Part shown: positions 1 to 5,470 of the stretch, one piece after another
How positions within the stretch are numbered: the first letter of the stretch is position 1
How the letters are laid out: each line of letters opens with the position of its first letter
Source: Coleofasciculus sp. S288
Lineage (GTDB): Bacteria > Cyanobacteriota > Cyanobacteriia > Cyanobacteriales > Coleofasciculaceae
Assembly: GCA_020216575.1 (NCBI GenBank)
Contig: JAIUYC010000336.1
Span: 1 to 5,694 of the forward strand
Reading direction: 5' to 3'
DNA: 5,694 nt
Translations under genes and position numbers: made by a program
Notes under the pieces: model-generated
What the model saw: only the letters and a program-made list of their open reading frames with translations
The model's database searches: none
Told to the model about the DNA's origin: nothing

Positions 1-31
1 CCCTACTCAAAGCTAATCACCACTACACTTT

Positions 32-61
32 TTTATACTAGTGCAGTGCGGACGGAATCAA
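32..61 (-). promoter_or_regulatory. Candidate sigma70-type promoter firing leftward out of the window
   Basis: On the minus strand TTGATT (56-61) is followed after 18 nt by TATAAA (32-37). These match the -35 and -10 consensus at 4/6 and 5/6 positions with acceptable spacing. Any transcript would start near position 25 and leave the window, so its gene cannot be seen. This is a by-eye consensus match in AT-rich DNA and could be chance. Confidence 0.3.
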
Positions 62-136
62 GCAACCCTTCAAAATAGACGCACAATTGATGAATTAGGG
101 AGCATCCCAATTTTGTATGTTCGGTATTGTAGGGAC

Positions 137-149
137 GTTTGCGTAGCAT
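137..149 (+). repeat. Short dispersed-repeat core (inverse copy at 5602-5614)
   Basis: The 13-mer GTTTGCGTAGCAT is present here, and its exact reverse complement ATGCTACGCAAAC occurs at 5602-5614 at the other end of the window. Both lie outside genes, inside GC-richer patches within AT-rich spacers. Sequences built around GCGTAGC/GCTACGC are frequent in intergenic DNA of filamentous cyanobacteria, so I read this as a fragment of a REP-like family rather than a pair with a joint function. Confidence 0.4.
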
Positions 150-215
150 GGTGTAAAATCCTCGCTCTTTGCTCTGACATCGCTGCTTTCTTCTGCTGTG
201 TTACAGCCCTTATTT

Positions 216-404
216 CTAAGCCTTCGCTAAGGAGTTCTTCACCCTACAAGTGAATAGCTCAATTGCCACGGAGAGAGCCAGCGAACGGTATTCTCTTGGA
301 TTCAACGCAGGAAACAATTGCCAGCAGTTGTCGCAATACCAGAATACTTGTGTCTTACAAACGTATTGCAACATGGGGTTGGAGCAGCAAGGGCAACTTG
401 TCAT
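216..404 (-). CDS. Small zinc-ribbon protein, conserved in cyanobacteria
   Basis: A 62-residue protein of unknown function. Near the N-terminus it carries CPCC (Cys4, Cys6, Cys7), and 16 residues later the second knuckle CDNC (Cys24, Cys27), preceded by Phe-Trp-Tyr and followed by Trp-Gln. Cys4/Cys7 with Cys24/Cys27 form a classic CxxC...CxxC zinc ribbon. The CPCC...W-aromatic-CxxC-x-Q pattern matches, from memory, a family of short cyanobacterial proteins with no assigned role. The remaining 35 residues are not recognisable and hold one more Cys (53). I chose the ATG at 404 because the motif begins three residues later; a TTG three codons upstream is open but less likely. Only a weak GGA sits before the start. 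It is divergent from the receiver remnant at 506. A cytosolic DNA-, RNA- or protein-binding role is inference. Confidence 0.7.
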   Translation of the reverse strand: MTSCPCCSNPMLQYVCKTQVFWYCDNCWQLFPALNPREYRSLALSVAIELFTCRVKNSLAKA

Positions 405-505
405 AAGTTCCAAAACCTTTTGTTTGTAGTCGCTGAGTTTTTCAGTCTGAAATTAAGGGCAAAAAATGAGGAAATAGTAAAGATGAAGCGATCGCACTTG
501 AGTAG

Positions 506-733
506 GACCTAATTCTTCTAGACTTGCAGATTCCTAAGCTGGATGGGAGCAGCCTGTGTCAACAACTGCGATCGCAAGGTTACCACAAACCCATTCTGCT
601 CCTGACGGCGAAAGATTCTAATGATGATATTGTGGCAGGATTGGATGCTGGAGCAGATGACTATGTAAACTCCGGCAGGTTTCGTTTGTATAGCTGCGGT
701 TTCAACCGCCAGGTGCAAGATGTCAGCCTCTAA
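506..733 (+). pseudogene. Response-regulator receiver domain remnant (OmpR-like REC), truncated at both ends
   Basis: The reading frame following the TAG at 503-505 gives the core of a CheY-like receiver domain. It shows LILLDLQIPKLDG with the phosphoacceptor Asp codon at 521-523, then PILLLTAKD with the conserved switch Thr at 605-607, then AGLDAGADDYV ending at 667. This wording is typical of cyanobacterial REC-winged-helix regulators. Everything N-terminal of beta3, including the acidic Mg2+-binding pair, is missing. After ADDYV the conserved Lys-Pro, the last helix and the output domain are absent and the frame runs into unrelated repeat-like sequence, stopping at 731. No credible start codon or leader exists, so this is a gene fragment rather than a small protein. 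It shares orientation with the second receiver remnant at 1158-1424, but the two come from different domains. Confidence 0.8.
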
Positions 734-775
734 GGGACGCGAGCGCATCCCCAACAGATGGAAGAAACACAATTA
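668..775 (+). repeat. Probable dispersed cyanobacterial repeat at the break in the receiver remnant
   Basis: Immediately after the receiver homology ends, the DNA becomes a GC-richer block. It includes the hairpin GCGGTT-TC-AACCGC (696-709), which extends by a few pairs with one bulge, and then a stretch containing GGGACGCGAGCGCATCC. From memory, the segment around the hairpin resembles a short sequence scattered through intergenic DNA of Microcoleus-like cyanobacteria. Read on the minus strand it gives a chance-open frame with the phrase AVETAAIQTKPA, which is seen in many spurious predicted proteins. Both boundaries are approximate, and the family assignment needs a copy-number search of the host genome. 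Confidence 0.45.
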
Positions 776-846
776 GCTGAAATCATTCAACCATAAGGGT
801 TTGAGAATGTGTTTCTTAAGAGTTAACTCCTTCTTGGTAGAAGATG

Positions 847-1190
847 CCGTTAGTCGCCAAGGGAAACCCAAATTCAACCAACGGGTAGCCATTTATCAGC
901 TATACCTTCATCGTTCTTTGAAACAAGACAGCGTTACCCATCAATGGCAACCCAAATTCAACGAATGAGTACCCATTCATAAGTTATGTTTTAATAATTC
1001 TTTAAAACGAGAAAGCGTTACCCATCAATGGCAACCCAAATTCAACGAATGAGTACCCATTCATAAGTTATATTTTAATAATTCTTTAAAACGAGAAAGC
1101 GTTACCTATCAATGGCAACCCAAATTTAACAAATGCGTACCCATTCGTCATCATTAAGTTCTCGTTCCTTGGAAACAAGAAAGTATTACC
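847..1190 (+). repeat. Tandem repeat, 84-bp unit, four copies plus a short fifth
   Basis: Copies start at 847, 931, 1015 and 1099, each exactly 84 bp apart, and a partial copy begins at 1183. Copies 2 and 3 differ at one of 84 positions (G versus A at offset 57). Copies 1 and 4 are clearly related but diverged, most strongly over their last third, and share an end resembling TTGAAACAAG that the inner copies lack. Marker strings are GTTACCCATCAATGGCAACC and GTACCCATTCATAAG. Each inner unit contains a small hairpin ACGAATG-AGTACC-CATTCAT. The 84-bp length equals 28 codons, but inner copies carry stops in every plus frame and the minus frames are also closed, so it is not coding now. The pattern of outer old copies and inner fresh copies suggests expansion by slippage or unequal crossing-over. 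Confidence 0.93.
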
Positions 1191-1424
1191 TTCTACCATC
1201 AGAGGAAATTGGTTGAATTTAGCATTCTCGAACAACTCAGAGCGCAACCGATAACTCAGACGATTCCTGTTGTGTTACTGGCTGCCCGAGCCAAATGGCT
1301 CGATTCACAACTCCTCCAACGATACCAAGTGGCAGGAGTGATTCCCAATTCACTCGATCCCGCTAAGCTCCCTGAGCAAATTGCCAATTTACTGGATTGG
1401 GATTTGAATTCTCAAATAAATTAG
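1158..1424 (+). pseudogene. Response-regulator receiver domain remnant (CheY/PatA-type REC), C-terminal half only
   Basis: The recognisable homology begins about 1209 and runs FSILEQLRAQP, QTIPVVLLAARA, then QVAGVI and LDPAKLPEQI up to Leu-Asp-Trp. This is the alpha3-to-alpha5 half of the single-domain regulators common in cyanobacteria. The half bearing the phosphoacceptor Asp is missing. The two remaining catalytic markers are also gone: the switch Thr is Ala (1281-1283), and the Lys-Pro-Phe after GVI is Asn-Ser-Leu (1347-1355). The frame is open back to 1158, but upstream codons belong to the 84-bp repeat, and no standard start or ribosome site is seen. The TAG at 1422-1424 overlaps the minus-strand TAA of the reductase gene (1421-1423). 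I regard it as a dead fragment; expression as an 80-residue peptide cannot be excluded. Confidence 0.75.
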
Positions 1425-2389
1425 TTCGACAATCTAATACTTCTGGCATCAAGGAATTTTAGCTGTCGATAGAGCATTGAAATCAGAGGCAAATCAGCCC
1501 CTGATGCTGTGGCAACACGCACAGGGTTACCGAACATGGCTTCTACCTCCATCGGACGCCCTGCATCGTAGTCAATCTTCATACTGGTGCGGTAGGGCGT
1601 CATCTTCTCTGTATAATCGAGCATCTTTTGAACAAAGCGATCGCCAATCACACAACCAACAGCAGCAGCACCTGCCACAACTTCACCCATTAGCTGCTCA
1701 ACTAGCGATCGAGCATACTTGTCAGCCATCAGCTCGTCTGTTGTAGCATTTAGAACCACAGAAAGACCATTGTAGGGAATGTTCCATACCAGTTTCTGCC
1801 AGCGAGCAAGCAACAAATCTTCTGCCATCTGCATCGGGATACCCGCATACTCAAAGTCGCTGATAATCTGGCGCATCCGTTCAGTAATCCCACCCGGACG
1901 ATAGTGGGGAGTATATTCGCCAAGCTTAATCTGATTGTAATCAAGGTGGCGGATATGTCCGGGTCCCACCTTATTAGAACAGAGAAAGCACAAGCCCCCA
2001 ATAACCCGTTTGAATCCAACAATTTGGGCGACTTCCTCTTCGATGCCCAGTCCATTTTGCAACACCAAGACAACGCCATCGTCCTTAACCACAGCAGGTA
2101 GCACCGCAGGCAGTAGGTGGTTTTGCGTTGTCTTCAGTGCTACGACGACAACATCACAGGGCGGCATCTTACGGACATCCCCATAAGCATTGACGTGAGG
2201 GAGGGTGAAGTCGCCGTTTGGAGATTCAATAATCAGTCCTCGCTCCCTAACCAATTCGTAATCGCTGTGCAGCAGAAAGTGAACCTCTAATCCTGCTCGT
2301 TGCAAGCAAGCACCATAGTAACCACCGAGCGCACCCGTGCCTAAGATGGCATAACTGCGATGAGAGAGTGGGGCAGTCAATGAGTCCAT
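1421..2389 (-). CDS. panE: Putative 2-dehydropantoate 2-reductase (PanE/ApbA family ketopantoate reductase)
   Basis: A cytosolic NADPH-dependent reductase expected to convert 2-dehydropantoate to pantoate in pantothenate/CoA synthesis. The 322-residue length is normal for the family. The N-terminal Rossmann fold shows the dinucleotide loop ILGTGALGG (15-23). The LKT lysine (Lys86) and LVLQNGLG (108-115) follow the usual spacing, KLVWN (199-203) carries the expected catalytic Lys199, and the C-terminal domain has TSMKIDYDAGRPMEVE (268-283), equivalent to the conserved SSM..D...GR..E substrate/cofactor motif. I chose the ATG at 2389; a further 13 in-frame codons upstream would overlap the preceding gene's stop and read Cys-rich nonsense. 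It lies 10 nt after the small membrane protein gene and lacks a clear ribosome site, which suggests coupling. Cyanobacteria often hold several family members, so ketopantoate as the true substrate is likely but not shown. Confidence 0.85.
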   Translation of the reverse strand: MDSLTAPLSHRSYAILGTGALGGYYGACLQRAGLEVHFLLHSDYELVRERGLIIESPNGDFTLPHVNAYGDVRKMPPCDVVVVALKTTQNHLLPAVLPAVVKDDGVVLVLQNGLGIEEEVAQIVGFKRVIGGLCFLCSNKVGPGHIRHLDYNQIKLGEYTPHYRPGGITERMRQIISDFEYAGIPMQMAEDLLLARWQKLVWNIPYNGLSVVLNATTDELMADKYARSLVEQLMGEVVAGAAAVGCVIGDRFVQKMLDYTEKMTPYRTSMKIDYDAGRPMEVEAMFGNPVRVATASGADLPLISMLYRQLKFLDARSIRLSN

Positions 2390-2399
2390 GGCAGATAGT

Positions 2400-2570
2400 T
2401 TAATTGGGTGGCAACATCTGGGCAACAACTGCTGAGTTGGGTAACTGGCTAACTGGGGCAGGAATCATTTCACCCCGGAAGTCCAAGAACTGGACAAGGA
2501 GAAGGTATGCGATCGCCAAAATTAGAGAAATCGCACCTGTAATAATGGCAACCAGTTTTGAACGATCCAT
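2400..2570 (-). CDS. Small single-pass membrane protein, unknown function, conserved in cyanobacteria
   Basis: A 56-residue protein that I do not recognise functionally. It has a short charged N-terminus (MDRSK), one hydrophobic helix at about residues 6-28 (VAIITGAISLILAIAYLLLV), a charged juxtamembrane stretch FLDFRGEMIPAP (28-39), and a Pro/Asn/Gln-rich tail. By the positive-inside rule the tail may face outward, but the flanking charges are balanced and the topology is unsure. The ATG at 2570 is supported by GAGG six nucleotides upstream; a TTG six codons earlier would swallow that site. It lies 45 nt after the exported-protein gene and 10 nt before the reductase gene, so it is almost certainly cotranscribed with both. 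The FRGEM(I/V)PAP phrase appears, from memory, in similar short proteins of other cyanobacteria. Confidence 0.75.
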   Translation of the reverse strand: MDRSKLVAIITGAISLILAIAYLLLVQFLDFRGEMIPAPVSQLPNSAVVAQMLPPN

Positions 2571-2576
2571 CGGTTT

Positions 2577-2580
2577 CCTC
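2577..2580 (-). promoter_or_regulatory. Ribosome binding site that fixes the small membrane protein start
   Basis: On the minus strand GAGG, within GAGGAAACCG, lies six nucleotides before the ATG at 2570. It is the clearest Shine-Dalgarno match among the genes of this window and is why the ATG is preferred over the in-frame TTG at 2588. Confidence 0.5.
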
Positions 2581-2615
2581 GTTTTCAAGCGTTTGTGCTT
2601 TGCCTCTATTAAAGA

Positions 2616-3257
2616 TTATGAAGCTCGGATGGCTCCAGCACGACAATCTCGCAGCCAAATTTTAACAGCCTGACCGATTGTGCCATCGCTGCTCTCCCGT
2701 GGCGGCGTTGGGGGACGTTCACCTGAAGAGGAACCAATCCGGGAAAACATCAGGGCTAAGCGCCAACCGTCAGATGTCTGTGTCAGGAATAGCCAGTGGT
2801 AATGCTGAGTGTAAATTGCTTTGCCCCTGTTATATTGCCGTTCTAGAGTAGTTAAAAAGACTTGTTGGGGAGGTTCCGCGTTTGCTACTGAAGCAGGATT
2901 GCTATATCCACCGGGACCAAGGGTAAGGGGTTCAAACTCTGGATTTCCTGCCACGAGGACGTAACTGAAGGTGTCAACGGTTCTATCCAAGCGTCGAGAG
3001 CGTTGAATCACTCGATTAGCATAGCTAGGTAAATCCCTGAGCAACAGTGTGGTTAACGCTTTTACGTCGGATGGACAGGATTGTAGTGTTACAGATGGAA
3101 GGATGGAAGGGGGAGCAGGGGAGACGGGGGGAGAGGGATTTTCATCGTTTCGTTGTGTACGAAGTTCATGGGCGTCTAATTTGTTGACGTGCAACCCACT
3201 CAGCTGCAATCCTATGCAGGTAATAAGAAGCAATCGACAGGGCTTGAACTTATACAC
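2616..3257 (-). CDS. Predicted exported protein of unknown function
   Basis: A 213-residue protein without a recognised domain. The N-terminus has the shape of a Sec signal peptide: Lys/Arg (3-8), a hydrophobic core [14 protein letters not shown] (9-22) and a possible cleavage site after LDA (27-29). A disordered Pro/Ser linker follows (about 40-56), then a folded part of about 150 residues containing two Cys (61 and 205) that could form a disulfide outside the cytoplasm. Notable phrases are [13 protein letters not shown] (71-83), [12 protein letters not shown] (134-145), a likely beta strand [10 protein letters not shown] (152-161) and [11 protein letters not shown] (163-173). The overall look matches conserved cyanobacterial hypotheticals, from memory. 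It starts with GTG inside the last codons of pyrF, overlapping by 8 nt, so translation is probably coupled to pyrF. Periplasm or thylakoid lumen is the inferred site. Confidence 0.75.
   Translation of the reverse strand: MYKFKPCRLLLITCIGLQLSGLHVNKLDAHELRTQRNDENPSPPVSPAPPSILPSVTLQSCPSDVKALTTLLLRDLPSYANRVIQRSRRLDRTVDTFSYVLVAGNPEFEPLTLGPGGYSNPASVANAEPPQQVFLTTLERQYNRGKAIYTQHYHWLFLTQTSDGWRLALMFSRIGSSSGERPPTPPRESSDGTIGQAVKIWLRDCRAGAIRAS
3109..3137 (+). other. G-quadruplex-capable polypurine tract inside the exported-protein gene
   Basis: Four G-runs of 5, 4, 6 and 3 bases (3109-3113, 3118-3121, 3126-3131, 3135-3137) are separated by loops of 4, 4 and 3 bases and satisfy the G3N1-7 pattern. The tract is on the plus strand, the template for the minus-strand gene, and encodes the Pro/Ser linker. 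It may simply reflect CCC/CCT proline codons. Confidence 0.5.
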
Positions 3258-3972
3258 CGGCAGTTGCTAATTCGTCACAAATCCGCTCCCAAGCTGCAAC
3301 TGGGTCGCTAGCGGCGGTGATAGGGCGTCCGATGACGAGGTAATTGGCACCGGCTTTGATGGCATCAGCGGGTGTCATGGCTCGCCTTTGGTCGCCAGCG
3401 TCTGCCCAAGTAGGACGAACTCCCGGACAAACCAGGAGGAAATCATCGCCGCAAACCTGCCGTAATTGGGATACCTCTTGGGGAGAGCAAACGGCTCCAT
3501 TTAATCCCGTTTCTTGAGCCATTAGCGCCATTTGCAGGACATATTCTGGCAGTTCTACGGGAATTTTAAGGTCAAAGGCTAAATCTCGCGAACTCAGACT
3601 GGTCAGTAGGGTAATCGCCAGCAAATTGGAGGGGGGACATCCTGCCGCTTTTGCCCCTTCATTGACGGCGGCTACGGCTCCTTTAAGGCCTGTGTGACCC
3701 ACCACTGCATGAATTGTCATTAAATCCACTCCGTAAGCGGCGGCTGCCCTCGTTGCTCCAACAACGGTATTGGGAATGTCGTGAAATTTGAGGTCAAGAA
3801 ATATCCGCTTTTGCCGATTTTTTAGGGTACGCAAAATCTCAGGACCTGTACTCACAAATAGCTCTAGCCCCACTTTCCACCAAGTCACTTGGGGAAGTCG
3901 TTCGACTAAAGCGATCGCATCTGCTTCAGTCGAAACATCTAAAGGCACAATAATCCGGTCTTCTACAGCCAT
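3250..3972 (-). CDS. pyrF: Orotidine 5'-phosphate decarboxylase
   Basis: Catalyses the last step of de novo UMP synthesis, decarboxylating OMP, in the cytosol as a homodimer. The 240-residue length is standard for the bacterial group I enzyme. Visible family marks are IIVPLDV with substrate-contacting Asp12, WKVG with Lys34, the catalytic tetrad region [12 protein letters not shown] (Asp60, Lys62, Asp65), the HAVVG strand (89-93), the phosphate-loop segment VCPGVRP (181-187) and IGRPIT with phosphate-binding Arg216. Nothing essential is missing. I chose the ATG at 3972 over the TTG two codons upstream because [12 protein letters not shown] fits the family start. No Shine-Dalgarno is possible: four CCCC-rich heptamers end seven nucleotides before the ATG. 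It follows tyrS after 177 nt, and its last codons overlap the GTG start of the next gene. Confidence 0.97.
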   Translation of the reverse strand: MAVEDRIIVPLDVSTEADAIALVERLPQVTWWKVGLELFVSTGPEILRTLKNRQKRIFLDLKFHDIPNTVVGATRAAAAYGVDLMTIHAVVGHTGLKGAVAAVNEGAKAAGCPPSNLLAITLLTSLSSRDLAFDLKIPVELPEYVLQMALMAQETGLNGAVCSPQEVSQLRQVCGDDFLLVCPGVRPTWADAGDQRRAMTPADAIKAGANYLVIGRPITAASDPVAAWERICDELATAGV

Positions 3973-3979
3973 TTTCAAG

Positions 3980-4007
3980 GGGGTCAGGGGTCAGGGGTCA
4001 GGGGTCA
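3980..4007 (+). repeat. Four perfect GGGGTCA heptamers upstream of pyrF (G-quadruplex motif)
   Basis: GGGGTCA repeats without error at 3980, 3987, 3994 and 4001, then decays to GGAGTTG. It resembles the short tandemly repeated repetitive (STRR) heptamers known from filamentous cyanobacteria. The G4 runs with three-base loops form an ideal intramolecular quadruplex pattern on the template strand. In the mRNA the array reads TGACCCC and occupies the position of a ribosome site. Because seven is not a multiple of three, it places a TGA in all three sense frames ahead of pyrF. Confidence 0.92.
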
Positions 4008-4013
4008 GGAGTT

Positions 4014-4076
4014 GTAGGGGCGGGTTTAACGCAGATATCTGCTTTCTACAAATCAATCCGATAAACCCGCCCGTAC
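4014..4076. repeat. 63-bp MITE-like inverted-repeat element between tyrS and pyrF
   Basis: The terminal inverted repeats are 15 bp (4014-4028 and 4062-4076), matching at 14 positions, with an uninterrupted 11-bp core GGGCGGGTTTA/TAAACCCGCCC. Inside lies a perfect 12-bp palindrome, GCAGATATCTGC (4031-4042). There is no coding capacity. The GTAGGGGCGGGTTT end is, from memory, common in intergenic DNA of filamentous cyanobacteria. Target-site duplications were not evident. In transcripts it would fold into a strong GC-rich stem that could slow or partly end transcription after tyrS, although no U-tract follows in the sense direction. Confidence 0.65.
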
Positions 4077-4149
4077 TCCGAGTCAGGAGAGTAAAGATTG
4101 TCATGGTTTCTGTGTGGGCGATCGCGCATGGCGTTTAATCTGCAACTCC

Positions 4150-5403
4150 TTAGCTTACCAGACGGATAAATTTCTTTTTACCCACTTGTAAAACCTTGCC
4201 CTCTAAAGGTTCCGGGGAGTCAAAGGCGAGGTCAACGTCGGAAATGCGATCGCCTTCCAACTTCACACCACCATCTTTAATCAGTCGCTGTGCTTCCCCA
4301 CTGGTTTTGCACAGACCACTGGCTTTGAGAATATAGAATAATTTAGCGGGAAACTCCACATCGGACAGAGGAAATTCCGGTACGGCTTCACTTGTGCCAC
4401 TCGTACTTCCCTGAGTCAAGTTAATCGCTGCTTGCTGGGCGTCCTTTGCTGCTGCCTCCCCGTGATACTGAGAAACAATCGTTAGAGCGAGGAGTTTTTG
4501 GCGATCGCGTGGATTTTCCGGCAGTTGCTCCAAAGGCAAATGGGTCAGCAGTTCAAAGTATTGCTCCAGCAGATGATCGGGCGTCTTTTCCAGTTTAGAG
4601 TACATCGACAGCGCATCTTCCCTCAACCCGACATAGTTGTTCAGCGATTTCGACATTTTCTGAACGCCATCCGTTCCGAGTAAAATCGGCACCAGCATCC
4701 CAAACTGGGGGGATTGACCAAAATGCCGCTGCAAATCTCGTCCTACAGCAATATTAAATTTTTGATCCGTTCCCCCTAACTCAACATCCGCCTTGATTGC
4801 TACTGAATCATACCCCTGCATTAAGGGATAAAGAAACTCGTGCAAGTAAATTGGGTTACCCTGTTCGTAACGCTCAGCGAATCCCTCCTTCGCCAGCATC
4901 TGCCCTACTGTCATCCTGGCTAACAACTCCTGAATTTCCGCTAAATCCAGCCCCTCTAGCCACTCTGAGTTGTAGCGAATTTCCAAGCGCCCTGGTGTCT
5001 CAAAGTCCAAAATCGGGCGTACCTGATCCAAGTACGTTTGAGCATTTGCCTTCACATCAGCCGCAGAAAGTTGCTTACGTACCTCAGATTTTCCCGTAGG
5101 GTCACCAATTCGGGCAGTAAAATCCCCAATGATCAGAACAGCCGTATGACCCGCATCTTGAAACGCTCGCAGCTTCCGGACGGGGATACTATGACCGAGG
5201 TGGATCTCTGCTCCCGTCGGGTCAATGCCTAACTTGACTCGTAAGGGACGGTCTGCTTTTATTAATCGTTGAGCCAGATTCTCACTCGGGTCTTGAGAAT
5301 CGGGCTGGTTTGGAAAAATTTCACTGATACCCCGGTAGAGCCAAGCCAGTTCGTCAGATATTGCGGATGGAGAGCTACCAGTTGTGAATACAGTATTTGA
5401 CAT
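4150..5403 (-). CDS. tyrS: Tyrosyl-tRNA synthetase, TyrZ-like (KMSKS) type
   Basis: A class Ic aminoacyl-tRNA synthetase that charges tRNA-Tyr in the cytosol as a homodimer. The 417 residues fit the family. The order is: a variable N-terminus with an acidic insertion (about 28-42), the catalytic domain with the HIGH-equivalent HLGH (68-71) preceded by GIDPTG, the ARIGDPTG stretch (97-104), LMQGYDS (194-200), GGTDQKFN (210-217) and the KMSKS loop (249-253), then an anticodon-binding helical region, a low-complexity Ser/Thr/Glu linker (about 331-342) and a C-terminal S4 RNA-binding domain (about 351-415). An exact KMSKS rather than KFGKT-like loop places it in the TyrZ-like group. The start ATG at 5403 has no strong ribosome site. 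The linker length and sequence look lineage-specific. It is the first gene of the minus-strand block; its leader contains a stem-loop but no recognisable T-box. Confidence 0.97.
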   Translation of the reverse strand: MSNTVFTTGSSPSAISDELAWLYRGISEIFPNQPDSQDPSENLAQRLIKADRPLRVKLGIDPTGAEIHLGHSIPVRKLRAFQDAGHTAVLIIGDFTARIGDPTGKSEVRKQLSAADVKANAQTYLDQVRPILDFETPGRLEIRYNSEWLEGLDLAEIQELLARMTVGQMLAKEGFAERYEQGNPIYLHEFLYPLMQGYDSVAIKADVELGGTDQKFNIAVGRDLQRHFGQSPQFGMLVPILLGTDGVQKMSKSLNNYVGLREDALSMYSKLEKTPDHLLEQYFELLTHLPLEQLPENPRDRQKLLALTIVSQYHGEAAAKDAQQAAINLTQGSTSGTSEAVPEFPLSDVEFPAKLFYILKASGLCKTSGEAQRLIKDGGVKLEGDRISDVDLAFDSPEPLEGKVLQVGKKKFIRLVS

Positions 5404-5448
5404 TCGTCTGCGATGTCTTTAAGGATTGATTAGCAGGGTGAGGCAGAT

Positions 5449-5470
5449 GGAGGTTGAGTGTCTCAACTCC
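5449..5470 (-). promoter_or_regulatory. Stem-loop in the presumed tyrS leader
   Basis: GTTGAG (5453-5458) pairs perfectly with CTCAAC (5462-5467) around a 3-nt loop. Three further pairs follow past one bulged G, giving a nine-pair stem 46-67 nt before the tyrS ATG. No U-tract follows, so it is not an intrinsic terminator. A role in leader stability or as an operator is possible but unsupported. Confidence 0.35.

Noticed and set aside
195..207. Hairpin GCTGT-GTT-ACAGC as terminator of the zinc-ribbon gene
   Set aside because: Only five pairs and no T-tract on the transcribed side.
41..253. Plus-strand 70-residue open frame
   Set aside because: Low-quality Cys-rich sequence with no motif or ribosome site, crossing a repeat core and the zinc-ribbon 3' end.
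318..512. Plus-strand open frame opposite the zinc-ribbon gene
   Set aside because: It overlaps the zinc-ribbon gene on the other strand, has no domain and ends in HIP1-containing spacer; a shadow frame.
518..772. Minus-strand 84-residue open frame
   Set aside because: It runs antisense through the receiver remnant and the adjoining probable dispersed repeat. The AVETAAIQTKPA phrase is repeat-derived, and no own start signal or domain is seen.
847..1190. CRISPR array
   Set aside because: The whole 84-bp unit repeats with no unique spacers between short repeats, and no cas gene is present.
1750..2079. Minus-strand open frame within the reductase gene, and plus-strand frames at 1477-1746 and 1904-2101
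   Set aside because: Alternative frames of a well-supported panE-like gene; no motifs.
2390..2428. Upstream 13-codon extension of the reductase
   Set aside because: It would overlap the upstream gene's stop and adds MLPRCCHPIKLSA, which does not resemble the family N-terminus.
3200..3257. Lipoprotein signal in the exported protein
   Set aside because: The residues before Cys14 are Leu-Ile-Thr; a lipobox needs Gly, Ala or Ser at -1, so an ordinary Sec signal is more likely.
3788..4138. Plus-strand 116-residue open frame
   Set aside because: It is antisense to pyrF and then reads through the heptamers and the inverted-repeat element; its GQGSGV stretch is simply the translated repeat.
4797..5099. 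Plus-strand open frames within tyrS (also 4498-4683 and 5038-5232)
   Set aside because: They are antisense to a clear tyrS with intact motifs; no independent evidence.
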